DNA of 64,000 nt from Acidithrix ferrooxidans (lineage in GTDB: Bacteria; Actinomycetota; Acidimicrobiia; Acidimicrobiales; Acidimicrobiaceae), in assembly GCF_000949295.1 (NCBI RefSeq), contig NZ_JXYS01000018.1, positions 62,001 through 126,000 of the forward strand. The letters are read 5' to 3'. Positions 26,227 through 34,201 of this stretch are shown in pieces. Under the pieces are notes generated by a model that ran no database searches, was not told the origin of the DNA, and saw nothing but the letters and a program-made list of their open reading frames with translations. The position numbers and the translations under genes are program-made. The number at the start of each line of letters is the position of its first letter. Positions within the stretch are counted from its first letter, which is position 1.

Positions 26227-27375
26227 CTAAGAGAGGATGCTCAATTCACGCGATGCTCGGTTCAAAGAGACACCCATATGCTCACCCACGACGCATATGT
26301 CCTCGATTCGCGCCCCGAACTTCCCAGGAATATAGATACCCGGTTCAATGGAAAAAGCAGCATAAGCCCCTAATAAAGTCGAGTTCGTAGAGGCAATATA
26401 GGGGTCTTCATGTTCCTCTATGCCAATGCCGTGGCCAGTCCGATGGACAAAGAACTCGCCATATCCGCTTGCCTCTATGACATTTCGTGCAATCGCATCT
26501 AGTTCTGCTCCTGAAAGCGCGCTAGACATCTCATCTCGCGCCTTGGTCTGAGCTCGACTCAAAACGCCATAGAGTTCAACAAATTCTCCCCCGAGGTCTC
26601 CAACTCCTATAGTTCGAGTGATATCGGAGCAGTAGCCGGGTTCTTCGCCCAATCGAAAGACTCCACCAAAATCACATACGACCGCATCACCAATAGAAAT
26701 TATCCTATCGCCTGCCTCATGATGGGGACTTGCCGAATTAGGGCCAGAACCAACGATCGCAAAGTTGACCTTGGCCAGTCCTTCCGCTACAAGTCGGCTA
26801 GAGAGTTCATCGGAGACCTCTGCCTCAGAACGACCCAAAACTGCAATTTCTCCAGCCAACAACTGATCAGCGACTCGATCTGTTATATGTGCAGCCCGAG
26901 CAAGCATAAGAAGCTCAAGGCTGTCCTTTTGACCTCTCAAACCCTTCAGAAGACCAGAGGCAGAAATAAAGCGTGAATTTGGACAGGTATTTTGAAGCTC
27001 CAACAGTGCTGAGGCCCACATCCGATCGGAGACCCCTACAAGGTCCGCCTTTGAAAGAAGGGATCCAATCATCTCGTATGGATTTGAGCCCTCTTTCCAT
27101 GGCCGTAATTCAAAAAGTTCCGCGTAGTGGCGAACTCGTGGCGCCTCCAACTCTGGAACGAACAAAACTGGAGCAACACCACGTCTAACCACAAGTGCAG
27201 TTAACCTCTCTAGGGGCATTGCTTCATATCCACTGAGCCATGGCAAATCAGCTCCAAGTGAAAGAATCAATGCGTCAACACCAGCCTCCTCAAGGGCAGA
27301 TTGGGTTGATTCAAGACGGTTCAACCTTGAGGCATGAAAGCCATCATCACCGACGGCCCTCAGAGCATCCTTCAC
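26227..27375 (-). CDS. M24-family metallopeptidase (Xaa-Pro aminopeptidase type)
   Basis: A cytosolic dipeptidase/aminopeptidase of the pita-bread fold, about 382 residues. Metal ligands are visible in VVCDFGGVFR, YCSDITRTIGVG, HRTGHGIGIEEHEDP, SIEPGIYIPG and ARIEDICVVG, the full M24 set. A TTG at 27423 is in frame, but the GTG at 27375 has GAGG five bases upstream and better fits the family's N-terminus. It probably cleaves X-Pro peptides; the exact specificity (PepP or PepQ) is not decided by sequence. Confidence 0.9.
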   Translation of the reverse strand: MKDALRAVGDDGFHASRLNRLESTQSALEEAGVDALILSLGADLPWLSGYEAMPLERLTALVVRRGVAPVLFVPELEAPRVRHYAELFELRPWKEGSNPYEMIGSLLSKADLVGVSDRMWASALLELQNTCPNSRFISASGLLKGLRGQKDSLELLMLARAAHITDRVADQLLAGEIAVLGRSEAEVSDELSSRLVAEGLAKVNFAIVGSGPNSASPHHEAGDRIISIGDAVVCDFGGVFRLGEEPGYCSDITRTIGVGDLGGEFVELYGVLSRAQTKARDEMSSALSGAELDAIARNVIEASGYGEFFVHRTGHGIGIEEHEDPYIASTNSTLLGAYAAFSIEPGIYIPGKFGARIEDICVVGEHMGVSLNRASRELSILS

Positions 27376-27556
27376 AAATACCTCGTCAGATAATTTGTCA
27401 ATCAAAAAATGAGACTGAACCAATCAAAACACACCCTATCAATTCATATCGACTTACAGATTGCCCCAACATCACCGCCAGTCACATTGGCGAGACGGCG
27501 GTACCACCAAAAGATTCTACCAAAGAGATCTATGACATCGAGGATGCAAATCGTCT

Positions 27557-29848
27557 CTAGCGTCGCATAAAGCCGAAAAGGCGCAAAGAATTGCCAACGA
27601 CAAAGACTGACGAGAAAGCCATTGCACTTCCAGCTATGACCGGGTTTATCAATCCGGCCATAGCGATTGGAATCGCCGCGACGTTATAAGCAAAAGCCCA
27701 AAATAAATTAGTGTGTATGGTTCTAAGAGTTGCTCGCGCAACCAAGATTGCCGAATAGGCCCCACTGACACCGCCTAAAAATACTGTGATGTCTCCGGAC
27801 TCTTGTGCTATCGCAGATCCGCTTCCCATCGCCACTCCCAGATCGGCTTGCGCAAGGGCAGCTGCGTCATTAATGCCATCGCCTATCATTGCGACCCTTG
27901 CCCCCTGGGACTGTAACTCTCGAATGTAGTCTGCCTTTTCACTCGGTGTTGCACCAGCTACTACCCGTTCAATCCCTAATTGTGACGCGGTAATACGAGC
28001 ACTTTCTTGATTGTCACCGCTCAAAAGAACAACATCTAAATTTGACTGGCGCATCTTTTTAAGGGTCTCAAAGGCGTCATCCCTTATCTCATCGCCTATG
28101 GCCATAAATGCCACGACGATACCATCAAGGCCAATATAGCTACGGCTCAACCCAGTTGTAATGGAGACGTTAGAGATATAGGCGTCAACCTTGCTTTGAA
28201 AGGAAGTGGAGATTTCGAAGCCTGAACTTAGACAGAAATCCAACTTTCCGATTGCGACAGAATGGCCGGCGACTTGGGCCATGACCCCAGACCCCACATA
28301 TGACTTGAAGAGATCCGCCTTTTGTACCTCCAGCTCCCTTTCCTCGGAGAGAGAGACGATAAAACGTCCAATGGGATGGGTGGTTGCCGCTTCAGCACTA
28401 GCGGCCATCGAAAGTACAAAGTCATAATCAAAACCAACTTCTAGGAGTATCTCCTGAAGTGTCATCGTTCCAGTTGTGAGAGTTCCGGTCTTATCAACAA
28501 CGACCGTATCAATCTTTCCTGCAGCCTCTAGAGCCTCTGGACCACGGATAAGAATACCCATCTGCGCGGCACGCGACGTTCCAACCAGAATAGCCATAGG
28601 GGTAGCAAGTCCAAGGGCACAGGGACATGCGATTACCAAAACCGCGATCGCACTTGAAAATGAGAGTGCGATTGAATCACCGATAATAACTCGAAACAAG
28701 AAGGTAGCTATTGCGATTGCAATAACGCTCGGCACAAAGATTCCCGATACCTTATCGGCGATGGCTTGAACCTTGGCCTTTTTTGCTTGGGCCTCTTCAA
28801 CCATCGACACAATACCTGCGAGCGCCGTATCCGAGCCCACCTTGGTAGCCCTAACGACTAAAAAGCCATCAACGTTCAGCGACCCACCGACGACCTCCAT
28901 CCCTGACTTGAATCGCTTGGGCTCATATTCCCCGGTCAGCAAAGCCAAATCCAAGAGGGCTTCACCCGATTCGATCTCACCGTCTGTTGGAACCTTCTCC
29001 CCTGAACGTACGGAAAACCGATCGCCAGGACGAAGGTCTACAACATCGATTTCAACCTCAATGTCGTTGTTCAATATCTTATGTACGACCTGGCCATTAC
29101 CTAATAAAAGAGAGCGAAGCACACTGGTGGATCGTCTCTTTCCCTTGGCTTCTAAGTAGCGACCAAAGAGAATTACCGTGATAACGACCGAGGCGGTTTC
29201 TAAGTAGATGTCTGGATGATGCGAATTTATCGAGGCCGTCAACGAAAACATCATCCGAAAAGACGGGCCTCCCGCATCGGTAAAGATCAGCGCGTACAAA
29301 GACCAAAGATAGGCAGCTAATGAACCAAGTGAGACGAGGGTGTCCATGGACGAGGTCAAGTGTCTCGCATTGGCGATGGCGGCTTTATGGAATGGAAGTC
29401 CGCCATAGATAAATACTGGAGTTGCTAGCGCAAGTGCTACCCACTGCCAGTATTGAAATTCCAACGATGGAACCATAGACAAAGCTAAGACAGGAAGCGA
29501 CAAAATAGCCGAGATGATCAGGCGATTCCTAAGTGGATTCAGGTGATCTAGATATCTCGACTCATCATCAATTTCACCACTACTCCTATCATTCCCCTCA
29601 ATCAACGACGCTCCATAGCCAATGCCAGATATTGCATCTAGAAGATCCTGCGTCGTCAAAAGGGAAGAGTCAAAAGAAACTGAGGCCTTCTCTGTGGCGA
29701 AGTTCACATTTGCGCTCGCACCATCTAAGCGATTCAAGCGCTTCTCAATTCGAGCCGCGCAAGAAGAGCAGGTCATCCCAGTTAAGCATAGCTCCACACT
29801 CTCGCCCATAGACTTATCATCTATTGTTGAATTTTCGCCAACCGCCAC
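27557..29848 (-). CDS. copA: copper-exporting P1B-type ATPase
   Basis: A 763-residue membrane pump exporting Cu(I). One N-terminal metal-binding domain carries GMTCSSCAARIEKRL (C27, C30). The ion-path motif is CPCALGLATP (near residue 408), the phosphorylation site DKTGTLTTG (near 451), and the hinge GDGINDAAAL. The final helix has MAFSSVFVVGNSLRL with the Met/Ser pair of Cu(I) pumps. The GTG at 29848 is the start. It follows copZ by 60 bases and is divergent from csoR. Confidence 0.95.
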   Translation of the reverse strand: MAVGENSTIDDKSMGESVELCLTGMTCSSCAARIEKRLNRLDGASANVNFATEKASVSFDSSLLTTQDLLDAISGIGYGASLIEGNDRSSGEIDDESRYLDHLNPLRNRLIISAILSLPVLALSMVPSLEFQYWQWVALALATPVFIYGGLPFHKAAIANARHLTSSMDTLVSLGSLAAYLWSLYALIFTDAGGPSFRMMFSLTASINSHHPDIYLETASVVITVILFGRYLEAKGKRRSTSVLRSLLLGNGQVVHKILNNDIEVEIDVVDLRPGDRFSVRSGEKVPTDGEIESGEALLDLALLTGEYEPKRFKSGMEVVGGSLNVDGFLVVRATKVGSDTALAGIVSMVEEAQAKKAKVQAIADKVSGIFVPSVIAIAIATFLFRVIIGDSIALSFSSAIAVLVIACPCALGLATPMAILVGTSRAAQMGILIRGPEALEAAGKIDTVVVDKTGTLTTGTMTLQEILLEVGFDYDFVLSMAASAEAATTHPIGRFIVSLSEERELEVQKADLFKSYVGSGVMAQVAGHSVAIGKLDFCLSSGFEISTSFQSKVDAYISNVSITTGLSRSYIGLDGIVVAFMAIGDEIRDDAFETLKKMRQSNLDVVLLSGDNQESARITASQLGIERVVAGATPSEKADYIRELQSQGARVAMIGDGINDAAALAQADLGVAMGSGSAIAQESGDITVFLGGVSGAYSAILVARATLRTIHTNLFWAFAYNVAAIPIAMAGLINPVIAGSAMAFSSVFVVGNSLRLFGFMRR

Positions 29849-29908
29849 AGTTGTCTGCCTTTCGATAGTGAAGTCCTATCGAGACTTCGTCTCTTGAGGG
29901 TTAGAAGA

Positions 29909-30115
29909 TCAAACCAGCTGAGCTTCGTAGCCCGCTTCATCTACTGCATTAAAGATCTCAGCGTCATCGAGCTTCTCGCCCGAAACTACAACCAATTTCG
30001 TCTCAAGATCGACGTCAACCTGCGAAACGCCCGCAACCTTATCGATTTCACCTTTGACCGCTGCCACACAATGGCCACAAGTCATTCCCTCAACCTTGTA
30101 AGATTTCGTCTCCAT
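29909..30115 (-). CDS. copZ: CopZ-like copper chaperone
   Basis: A 68-residue heavy-metal-associated domain protein. KVEGMTCGHCVAAVKGEI holds the CxxC copper site (GMTCGHC), and EAGYEAQLV is the usual C-terminus. It delivers Cu(I) to the CopA pump and is the first gene of the copper operon, next to the operator shared with csoR. Confidence 0.94.
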   Translation of the reverse strand: METKSYKVEGMTCGHCVAAVKGEIDKVAGVSQVDVDLETKLVVVSGEKLDDAEIFNAVDEAGYEAQLV

Positions 30116-30131
30116 TTTTCCTCCTAAGATA

Positions 30132-30156
30132 TATACCCTACCCCCCCTAGTGTATA
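30132..30156. promoter_or_regulatory. probable CsoR operator between copZ and csoR
   Basis: TATACCCTA (30132-30140) and TAGTGTATA (30148-30156) form a 9-bp inverted repeat with one mismatch around seven Cs. CsoR proteins bind such GC-cored pseudo-palindromes (TACCC..GGGTA type). The site lies between the divergent starts, so it can control both genes. Confidence 0.65.
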
Positions 30157-30201
30157 CTTAGATTAAGTATTTATCAAACTGCTAAGCTACAAAGGATCGG
30201 A

Positions 30202-30528
30202 ATGGACTCAGAAGATTTAGAAAACTCTCCCAATGAGCTAGTCGGAGTCTCGAGGGGCTACACCTCATCCAAGGGCGATCTACTTGAGCGGATCGCAAAG
30301 ATAGAGGGACAGATCAGGGGCGTAGCTAAAATGGTCGAAGCGGATCGATACTGCGTTGACGTACTTACCCAAATATCGGCAATTCAAGGGGCTCTCAAAA
30401 AAGTCGAACTCGGGTTACTAGAAGGGCATCTGAGACACTGCTTGATTGGCCACGGTGGAGGACCGACCGACCCTAACGAACAGACCGCTGAGGTAATGGG
30501 CGTCGTAAAAAGGATAGTTTCCCACTGA
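30202..30528 (+). CDS. csoR: CsoR-family copper-sensing repressor
   Basis: A 108-residue all-helical metal-sensitive repressor (DUF156). The core KGDLLERIAKIEGQIRGVAKMVEADRYCVDVLTQISAIQ (one helix pair) carries the first copper cysteine, and HLRHCLIGH supplies the His and second Cys of the C-H-C copper site. Cu(I) binding releases it from DNA. The start ATG has AAGGA upstream. Divergence from copZ-copA confirms the role. Confidence 0.94.
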   Translation: MDSEDLENSPNELVGVSRGYTSSKGDLLERIAKIEGQIRGVAKMVEADRYCVDVLTQISAIQGALKKVELGLLEGHLRHCLIGHGGGPTDPNEQTAEVMGVVKRIVSH

Positions 30529-31021
30529 TTCATCAAATAGCCACATCAAATAGCCATTGGTAAACCACCTTGAAACAGCTTCGCCAACTCGGCCCTAAAA
30601 GATCTAGAGCGAAATGACTTCAGCGCCTTAGCAATGAAACTGACCAAATAGGCGTCAGGTCGCTGTTTTGAATTTTCGATCTTGATCCACGGAAGATTCC
30701 AAGCCCCCCGTGTTTCGTCGGGACTAAGTCTCCTACATAAGATGATCTCCACGGACACAAATCTCCAAATTTTGAGACGGAACAGAAATGAAGTTCAAGA
30801 TCGACCAAATTGTTTCACCAATGCAATCACATCGCTCAAAGTCCCAAGGATTCAAAGAGTCAAGATCACAAATTCAAATCCTATGCAATTCCGAGTGAGA
30901 TCGTCCATCTTTGAGATCTACCCATGTGACATATCCGCAAAATCTAGCCAAAAAGAGAGTGTTGACCCCGTCTTACATAGACGAGAGTCAGCAAAAAACA
31001 GATGTAGGTCCCATCATCCAG
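30529..31021. other. gene-free stretch with a 13-bp tandem duplication
   Basis: CATCAAATAGCCA is repeated head to tail at 30531-30543 and 30544-30556, directly after the csoR stop. No gene or other structure is supported in the remaining 460 bases. Confidence 0.55.
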
Positions 31022-32665
31022 CTAGACCTTGATACCAAGTCCCGCCTCCTTGGCGTGATAAGACGACCTAGTATTTGGCGAAGATTCGACGTGTCGGATC
31101 CCCAATGCTTCCCCATATGATTTCAACTCGGCGAATTCTTTGGGCGTATACCACTTCGAAACTGGAAGGTGCTTTCTGGTCGGTCTCAAATATTGCCCAA
31201 TAGTTACAATCGAGACTCCAACGCTAGCCAAATCCCTAAGGGTCGCCTTGAGCTCATCCATCGTCTCGCCCATCCCTACGATAATCCCTGATTTAGTAAC
31301 CAAACCAGCCTTTACGGCACCTGAGAGAACCGACAAACTGCGCGCGTAGCTCGCTTGGGGTCGCACAGCCCGCTGGAGACGAAGAACGGTCTCAATATTG
31401 TGATTCAATACATCGGGAGCTGCCTTATAGATGGCACTTAGAGCGTCTTCGTCGCCCTTGCAGTCAGAGATCAAAACCTCGACCCCGATATCTCGACCAA
31501 GTCGTCGAATCTGGTTTATCGTCTCAACAAAACCAATTGCTCCCCCGTCACTAAGATCATCCCTAGCCACGGCAGTAACGACGGCAAAATCAAGGCCCAT
31601 CTTTTCAACGGCCAAAGCAACCCTTCGGGGTTCGTCAAGATCGAGCGGTAGCGGCCGATCGGTCTTGACGAGGCAAAATCCACATGCTCGAGTACAGTCT
31701 TCGCCATTGATCATGAACGTCGCGGTCCCTTGACTCCAACATTCATAAATATTGGGACAACCGGCCTCCTCGCAGACAGTTACCAGATTTAGGCCCCTCA
31801 TGGTTTCCTTGAGTTCCTGATACTCCGAACCCATCTTGGTCCGAAGTTTAATCCATTCAGGTTTGGTCTTTGAAATCGAAATTCCCTCTGCGGTCCCAAC
31901 GCCAGCGCTCGCCAGTCTTCTATCTAGAGAGCGAGACTCCGCCATGGCATCAACCTTGGGTGCCACCTTAATGATTGAATCCACCAAGTTTGGATCTTGC
32001 ATTGAATAGCCATCAGACGAAGAAGCTCCGTAGAAAGATGCCTCAGAAAAACCAAAGATTTTAGGCGCCAAAGATGCCACCACGCCAACAACGTCTTCCA
32101 CTTGACAGACACTACCCTCGGCTTGCATCGAGGTAACCCCGTATTCGCTGATACCACACGGAACAATGTTAGAAAACATCTCCAAATCTGTAGTTACGTT
32201 CAACGCGAAGCCATGCATCGAACGTCCCCTAGAGATTCGAACCCCGATAGCCGCAATCTTTCTGAGACTACCATCCTTAGAGATCGTCCATACACCCGGA
32301 AAGCCAGGGTTTCGCTGTCCTACAATTGAAAATTTATCTAGAGTTGCGATTATCAAATCTTCAATCTTCGCGACAAAATTAGGGGTTGAATTTTGCTCCG
32401 TAGCTACATCTAAAATTGTATAGCCAACGAGCTGACCCGGGCCATGGTAGGTGACGTCTCCGCCCCTGTCAACCCTAACCATTTCAGCCCCAACTTGTTT
32501 GGGGTCTACAAGAATATTGGAGATATCAGCCCTAACGCCCAGGGTATAGACGTGATTATGCTCCAACAGTAGTAGATGCTGAGCTTTCCCAGAGTCAAAT
32601 AAGCCGTGTTGAAGGGTATAAGCATCCCGATAAGCCACCTTCGACAACCAACGAACCTCTAACAT
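31022..32665 (-). CDS. octanoyltransferase-lipoyl synthase fusion (LipB-LipA)
   Basis: A 547-residue bifunctional protein. Residues 1-215 are LipB, moving octanoate from acyl carrier protein to the E2 lysine: RGGDVTYHGPGQLVGY (67-82), catalytic lysine in RKIAAIGV (K136) and cysteine in NIVPCGIS (C170). Residues about 265-547 are LipA, a radical SAM enzyme inserting two sulfurs: auxiliary cluster cysteines C298, C303, C309 in CEEAGCPNIYEC, radical SAM cysteines C324, C328, C331 in CTRACGFC, and RSSYHA (533-538). A linker of about 50 residues joins them. All catalytic residues are present. The adjacent E2 and E3 genes give its substrate. Confidence 0.95.
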   Translation of the reverse strand: MLEVRWLSKVAYRDAYTLQHGLFDSGKAQHLLLLEHNHVYTLGVRADISNILVDPKQVGAEMVRVDRGGDVTYHGPGQLVGYTILDVATEQNSTPNFVAKIEDLIIATLDKFSIVGQRNPGFPGVWTISKDGSLRKIAAIGVRISRGRSMHGFALNVTTDLEMFSNIVPCGISEYGVTSMQAEGSVCQVEDVVGVVASLAPKIFGFSEASFYGASSSDGYSMQDPNLVDSIIKVAPKVDAMAESRSLDRRLASAGVGTAEGISISKTKPEWIKLRTKMGSEYQELKETMRGLNLVTVCEEAGCPNIYECWSQGTATFMINGEDCTRACGFCLVKTDRPLPLDLDEPRRVALAVEKMGLDFAVVTAVARDDLSDGGAIGFVETINQIRRLGRDIGVEVLISDCKGDEDALSAIYKAAPDVLNHNIETVLRLQRAVRPQASYARSLSVLSGAVKAGLVTKSGIIVGMGETMDELKATLRDLASVGVSIVTIGQYLRPTRKHLPVSKWYTPKEFAELKSYGEALGIRHVESSPNTRSSYHAKEAGLGIKV

Positions 32666-32711
32666 CTACAACTCCATCTTCAAAATTAGATTTACTTTTA
32701 AAATTTAGCAA

Positions 32712-32750
32712 GGGTGTGGATCACTGACCTAAGGTCAGTGATCCACACCC
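32712..32750. terminator. long perfect hairpin between E2 and lipBA genes
   Basis: Arms at 32712-32730 and 32732-32750 are exact reverse complements (core GATCACTGACC), giving a 17-bp stem with a five-base loop. It follows the E2 stop by 57 bases on the minus strand and is followed by a T-rich stretch, so it probably ends the E3-E2 transcript and insulates lipBA. Confidence 0.75.
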
Positions 32751-32807
32751 CCGAATCAACAGACTGAAACTTGCCCTTCTATACCCAATAGGGAGCGTTC
32801 TAAAAAA

Positions 32808-33866
32808 TTAGAACTCTTGAGCCCAATTCCAAGTCTCAATGATCTCTTTCATTCGCGCTAGATATGCAGCCGCGTAGGCTCCATCAATTACCCTATGGTC
32901 AAAGGTAAGCGCAAGAATGCCAACCGAGTGAATCGCTATGCTCTCAGATCCATCTGGAAGGGTAATCACTACGGGTTTACGCTTGACACCATCGGTTGAG
33001 AGAATTGCTACTTGTGGCTGATTGATGATCGGAGCCGTCATAAAGGTACCATAGGGACCAGGGTTGGTGATTGTAAAAGTACCACCAGCCAAATCATCAG
33101 CACTCAATCTCTTAGTTCGAGCTCGAGTCGCCAAATCTTTGATATCTCTAGCTAGCCCTGTAAGTCTCTTTTGATCAGCTCCATGAATAACTGGCGCTAT
33201 CAGACCCTCAAGATCAAGATCTACCGCTATTGAAAGATTCCGATCATGATGGACGATCAGTTCATCATCGCCCACAGATGCATTCAACCGAGGAAAGGTG
33301 CGCAATGCCTCCACTGTCGCCCTTGCGACAAAAGGAAGATAGGTTAGAGAGAATCCCTCTTCTCGCTTGAAGGCCTCCTTGAGCGATGCACGAACTCGAT
33401 CTACCGCTTCGAAGTCAACCTCGATAGCAACTAACGTGTGAGCAGATGTGGCCTTAGATCGAACCATATGCTCTGCTGTGCGTCGTCGAATATTATTAAA
33501 CGGAATAATCTCATCTCGAGCTCCAGCGGTAGCAGGCGGGAAAACGTCAGCATGAATTGGCTGGCGATTTACGATCTGAGGTACCTGAGAAATAGTCTCC
33601 GGAAGACGCGGCGCTGGAGCTGGTGCAGCTACCCAAGCCGGTGCAGCCGGTGCAGCCGGTGCAGCCGGTGCAGCCGGTGCAGCCGGTGCAGCCGGAGCTG
33701 ATTGCGACCGAGCGACTTGATCCAAATAGTCCAGAACGTCAGATCTAGTAATTCGACCTCCTGCACCAGATCCCTTGATAAGCGAAACGTCCAATGAATT
33801 TTCATCAATCAAGCGTCGCACAACTGGAGAGAGAACCAATCCCTCGACATTTCCTAGCACGGCCAC
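32808..33866 (-). CDS. 2-oxoacid dehydrogenase E2 acyltransferase, binding and catalytic part (downstream of a frameshift)
   Basis: This ORF of 352 residues is the C-terminal two thirds of an E2 protein. It has a peripheral subunit-binding domain (LSPVVRRLIDENSLDVSLIKGSGAGGRITRSDVLDYL, about residues 11-49), an Ala-Pro linker with AAP repeats, and a catalytic domain ending in LTFDHRVIDGAYAAAYLARMKE, where the DHRxxDG motif holds the catalytic histidine. It lacks the lipoyl domain, which lies in the overlapping upstream frame. Restoring one base in the upstream linker joins them. The acyl group (succinyl, acetyl or branched) is not decided. Confidence 0.85.
   Translation of the reverse strand: MAVLGNVEGLVLSPVVRRLIDENSLDVSLIKGSGAGGRITRSDVLDYLDQVARSQSAPAAPAAPAAPAAPAAPAAPAWVAAPAPAPRLPETISQVPQIVNRQPIHADVFPPATAGARDEIIPFNNIRRRTAEHMVRSKATSAHTLVAIEVDFEAVDRVRASLKEAFKREEGFSLTYLPFVARATVEALRTFPRLNASVGDDELIVHHDRNLSIAVDLDLEGLIAPVIHGADQKRLTGLARDIKDLATRARTKRLSADDLAGGTFTITNPGPYGTFMTAPIINQPQVAILSTDGVKRKPVVITLPDGSESIAIHSVGILALTFDHRVIDGAYAAAYLARMKEIIETWNWAQEF
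33637..33699. repeat. 9-bp tandem repeat encoding an Ala-Ala-Pro linker
   Basis: GCCGGTGCA is repeated six times exactly (33637-33690) and followed by a degenerate copy, GCCGGAGCT (33691-33699). On the coding (minus) strand it encodes alternating Ala and Pro of the second E2 linker. Being a multiple of three it can change in length without breaking the frame. Confidence 0.85.
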
Positions 33867-34201
33867 AGGAGCTGGGGCTGGGGCTGGGCTGGGGCTGGAG
33901 CCGGAGCTGGAGCAGGAGCCGGAGCCGGAGCTGGAGCAGGAGCCGGAGCTGGAGCAGGAGCCTCGCTGGATTCTCCAACGATTGCCAAAATAGTTCCTAC
34001 CGCTACGGTGTCTCCCTCTTCAGCCAAGATCGAAGTTAGATAACCGCTGGCCGTAGATGGTACTTCCGAATCGACTTTATCTGTCGAAACCTCAAAGAGC
34101 ACCTCGTCGATGGCAATTTTATCACCAACTTTTTTTAGCCACTTTGTAATTGTGCCTTCTGTAACTGTTTCGCCAAGCTGTGGCATTAAGATCTCAGCCA
34201 A
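33854..34201 (-). CDS. 2-oxoacid dehydrogenase E2, lipoyl domain part (frameshifted)
   Basis: A 115-residue ORF holding the E2 lipoyl domain: MAEILMPQLGETVTEGTITKW at the start, the lipoylated lysine in VSTDKVDSEVPS, and an Ala-Pro linker. The linker turns into QPQPQLLWPC and stops. In the next frame the sequence continues APAPVAVLGNVEGL into the E2 core ORF. The cause is one five-base unit (33886-33890) among six-base units on the plus strand. It is either a true frameshift mutation, slippage-controlled, or a sequencing error. It overlaps the E3 stop by eight bases. Confidence 0.8.
   Translation of the reverse strand: MAEILMPQLGETVTEGTITKWLKKVGDKIAIDEVLFEVSTDKVDSEVPSTASGYLTSILAEEGDTVAVGTILAIVGESSEAPAPAPAPAPAPAPAPAPAPAPAPAQPQPQLLWPC
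33868..33963. repeat. 6-bp tandem repeats in the first E2 linker, site of the frameshift
   Basis: Units GGAGCT, GGGGCT and GGAGCC repeat about 16 times on the plus strand, encoding Pro-Ala pairs on the minus strand. One unit at 33886-33890 has only five bases (GGGCT), and this single missing base separates the lipoyl and catalytic ORFs. Confidence 0.85.
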
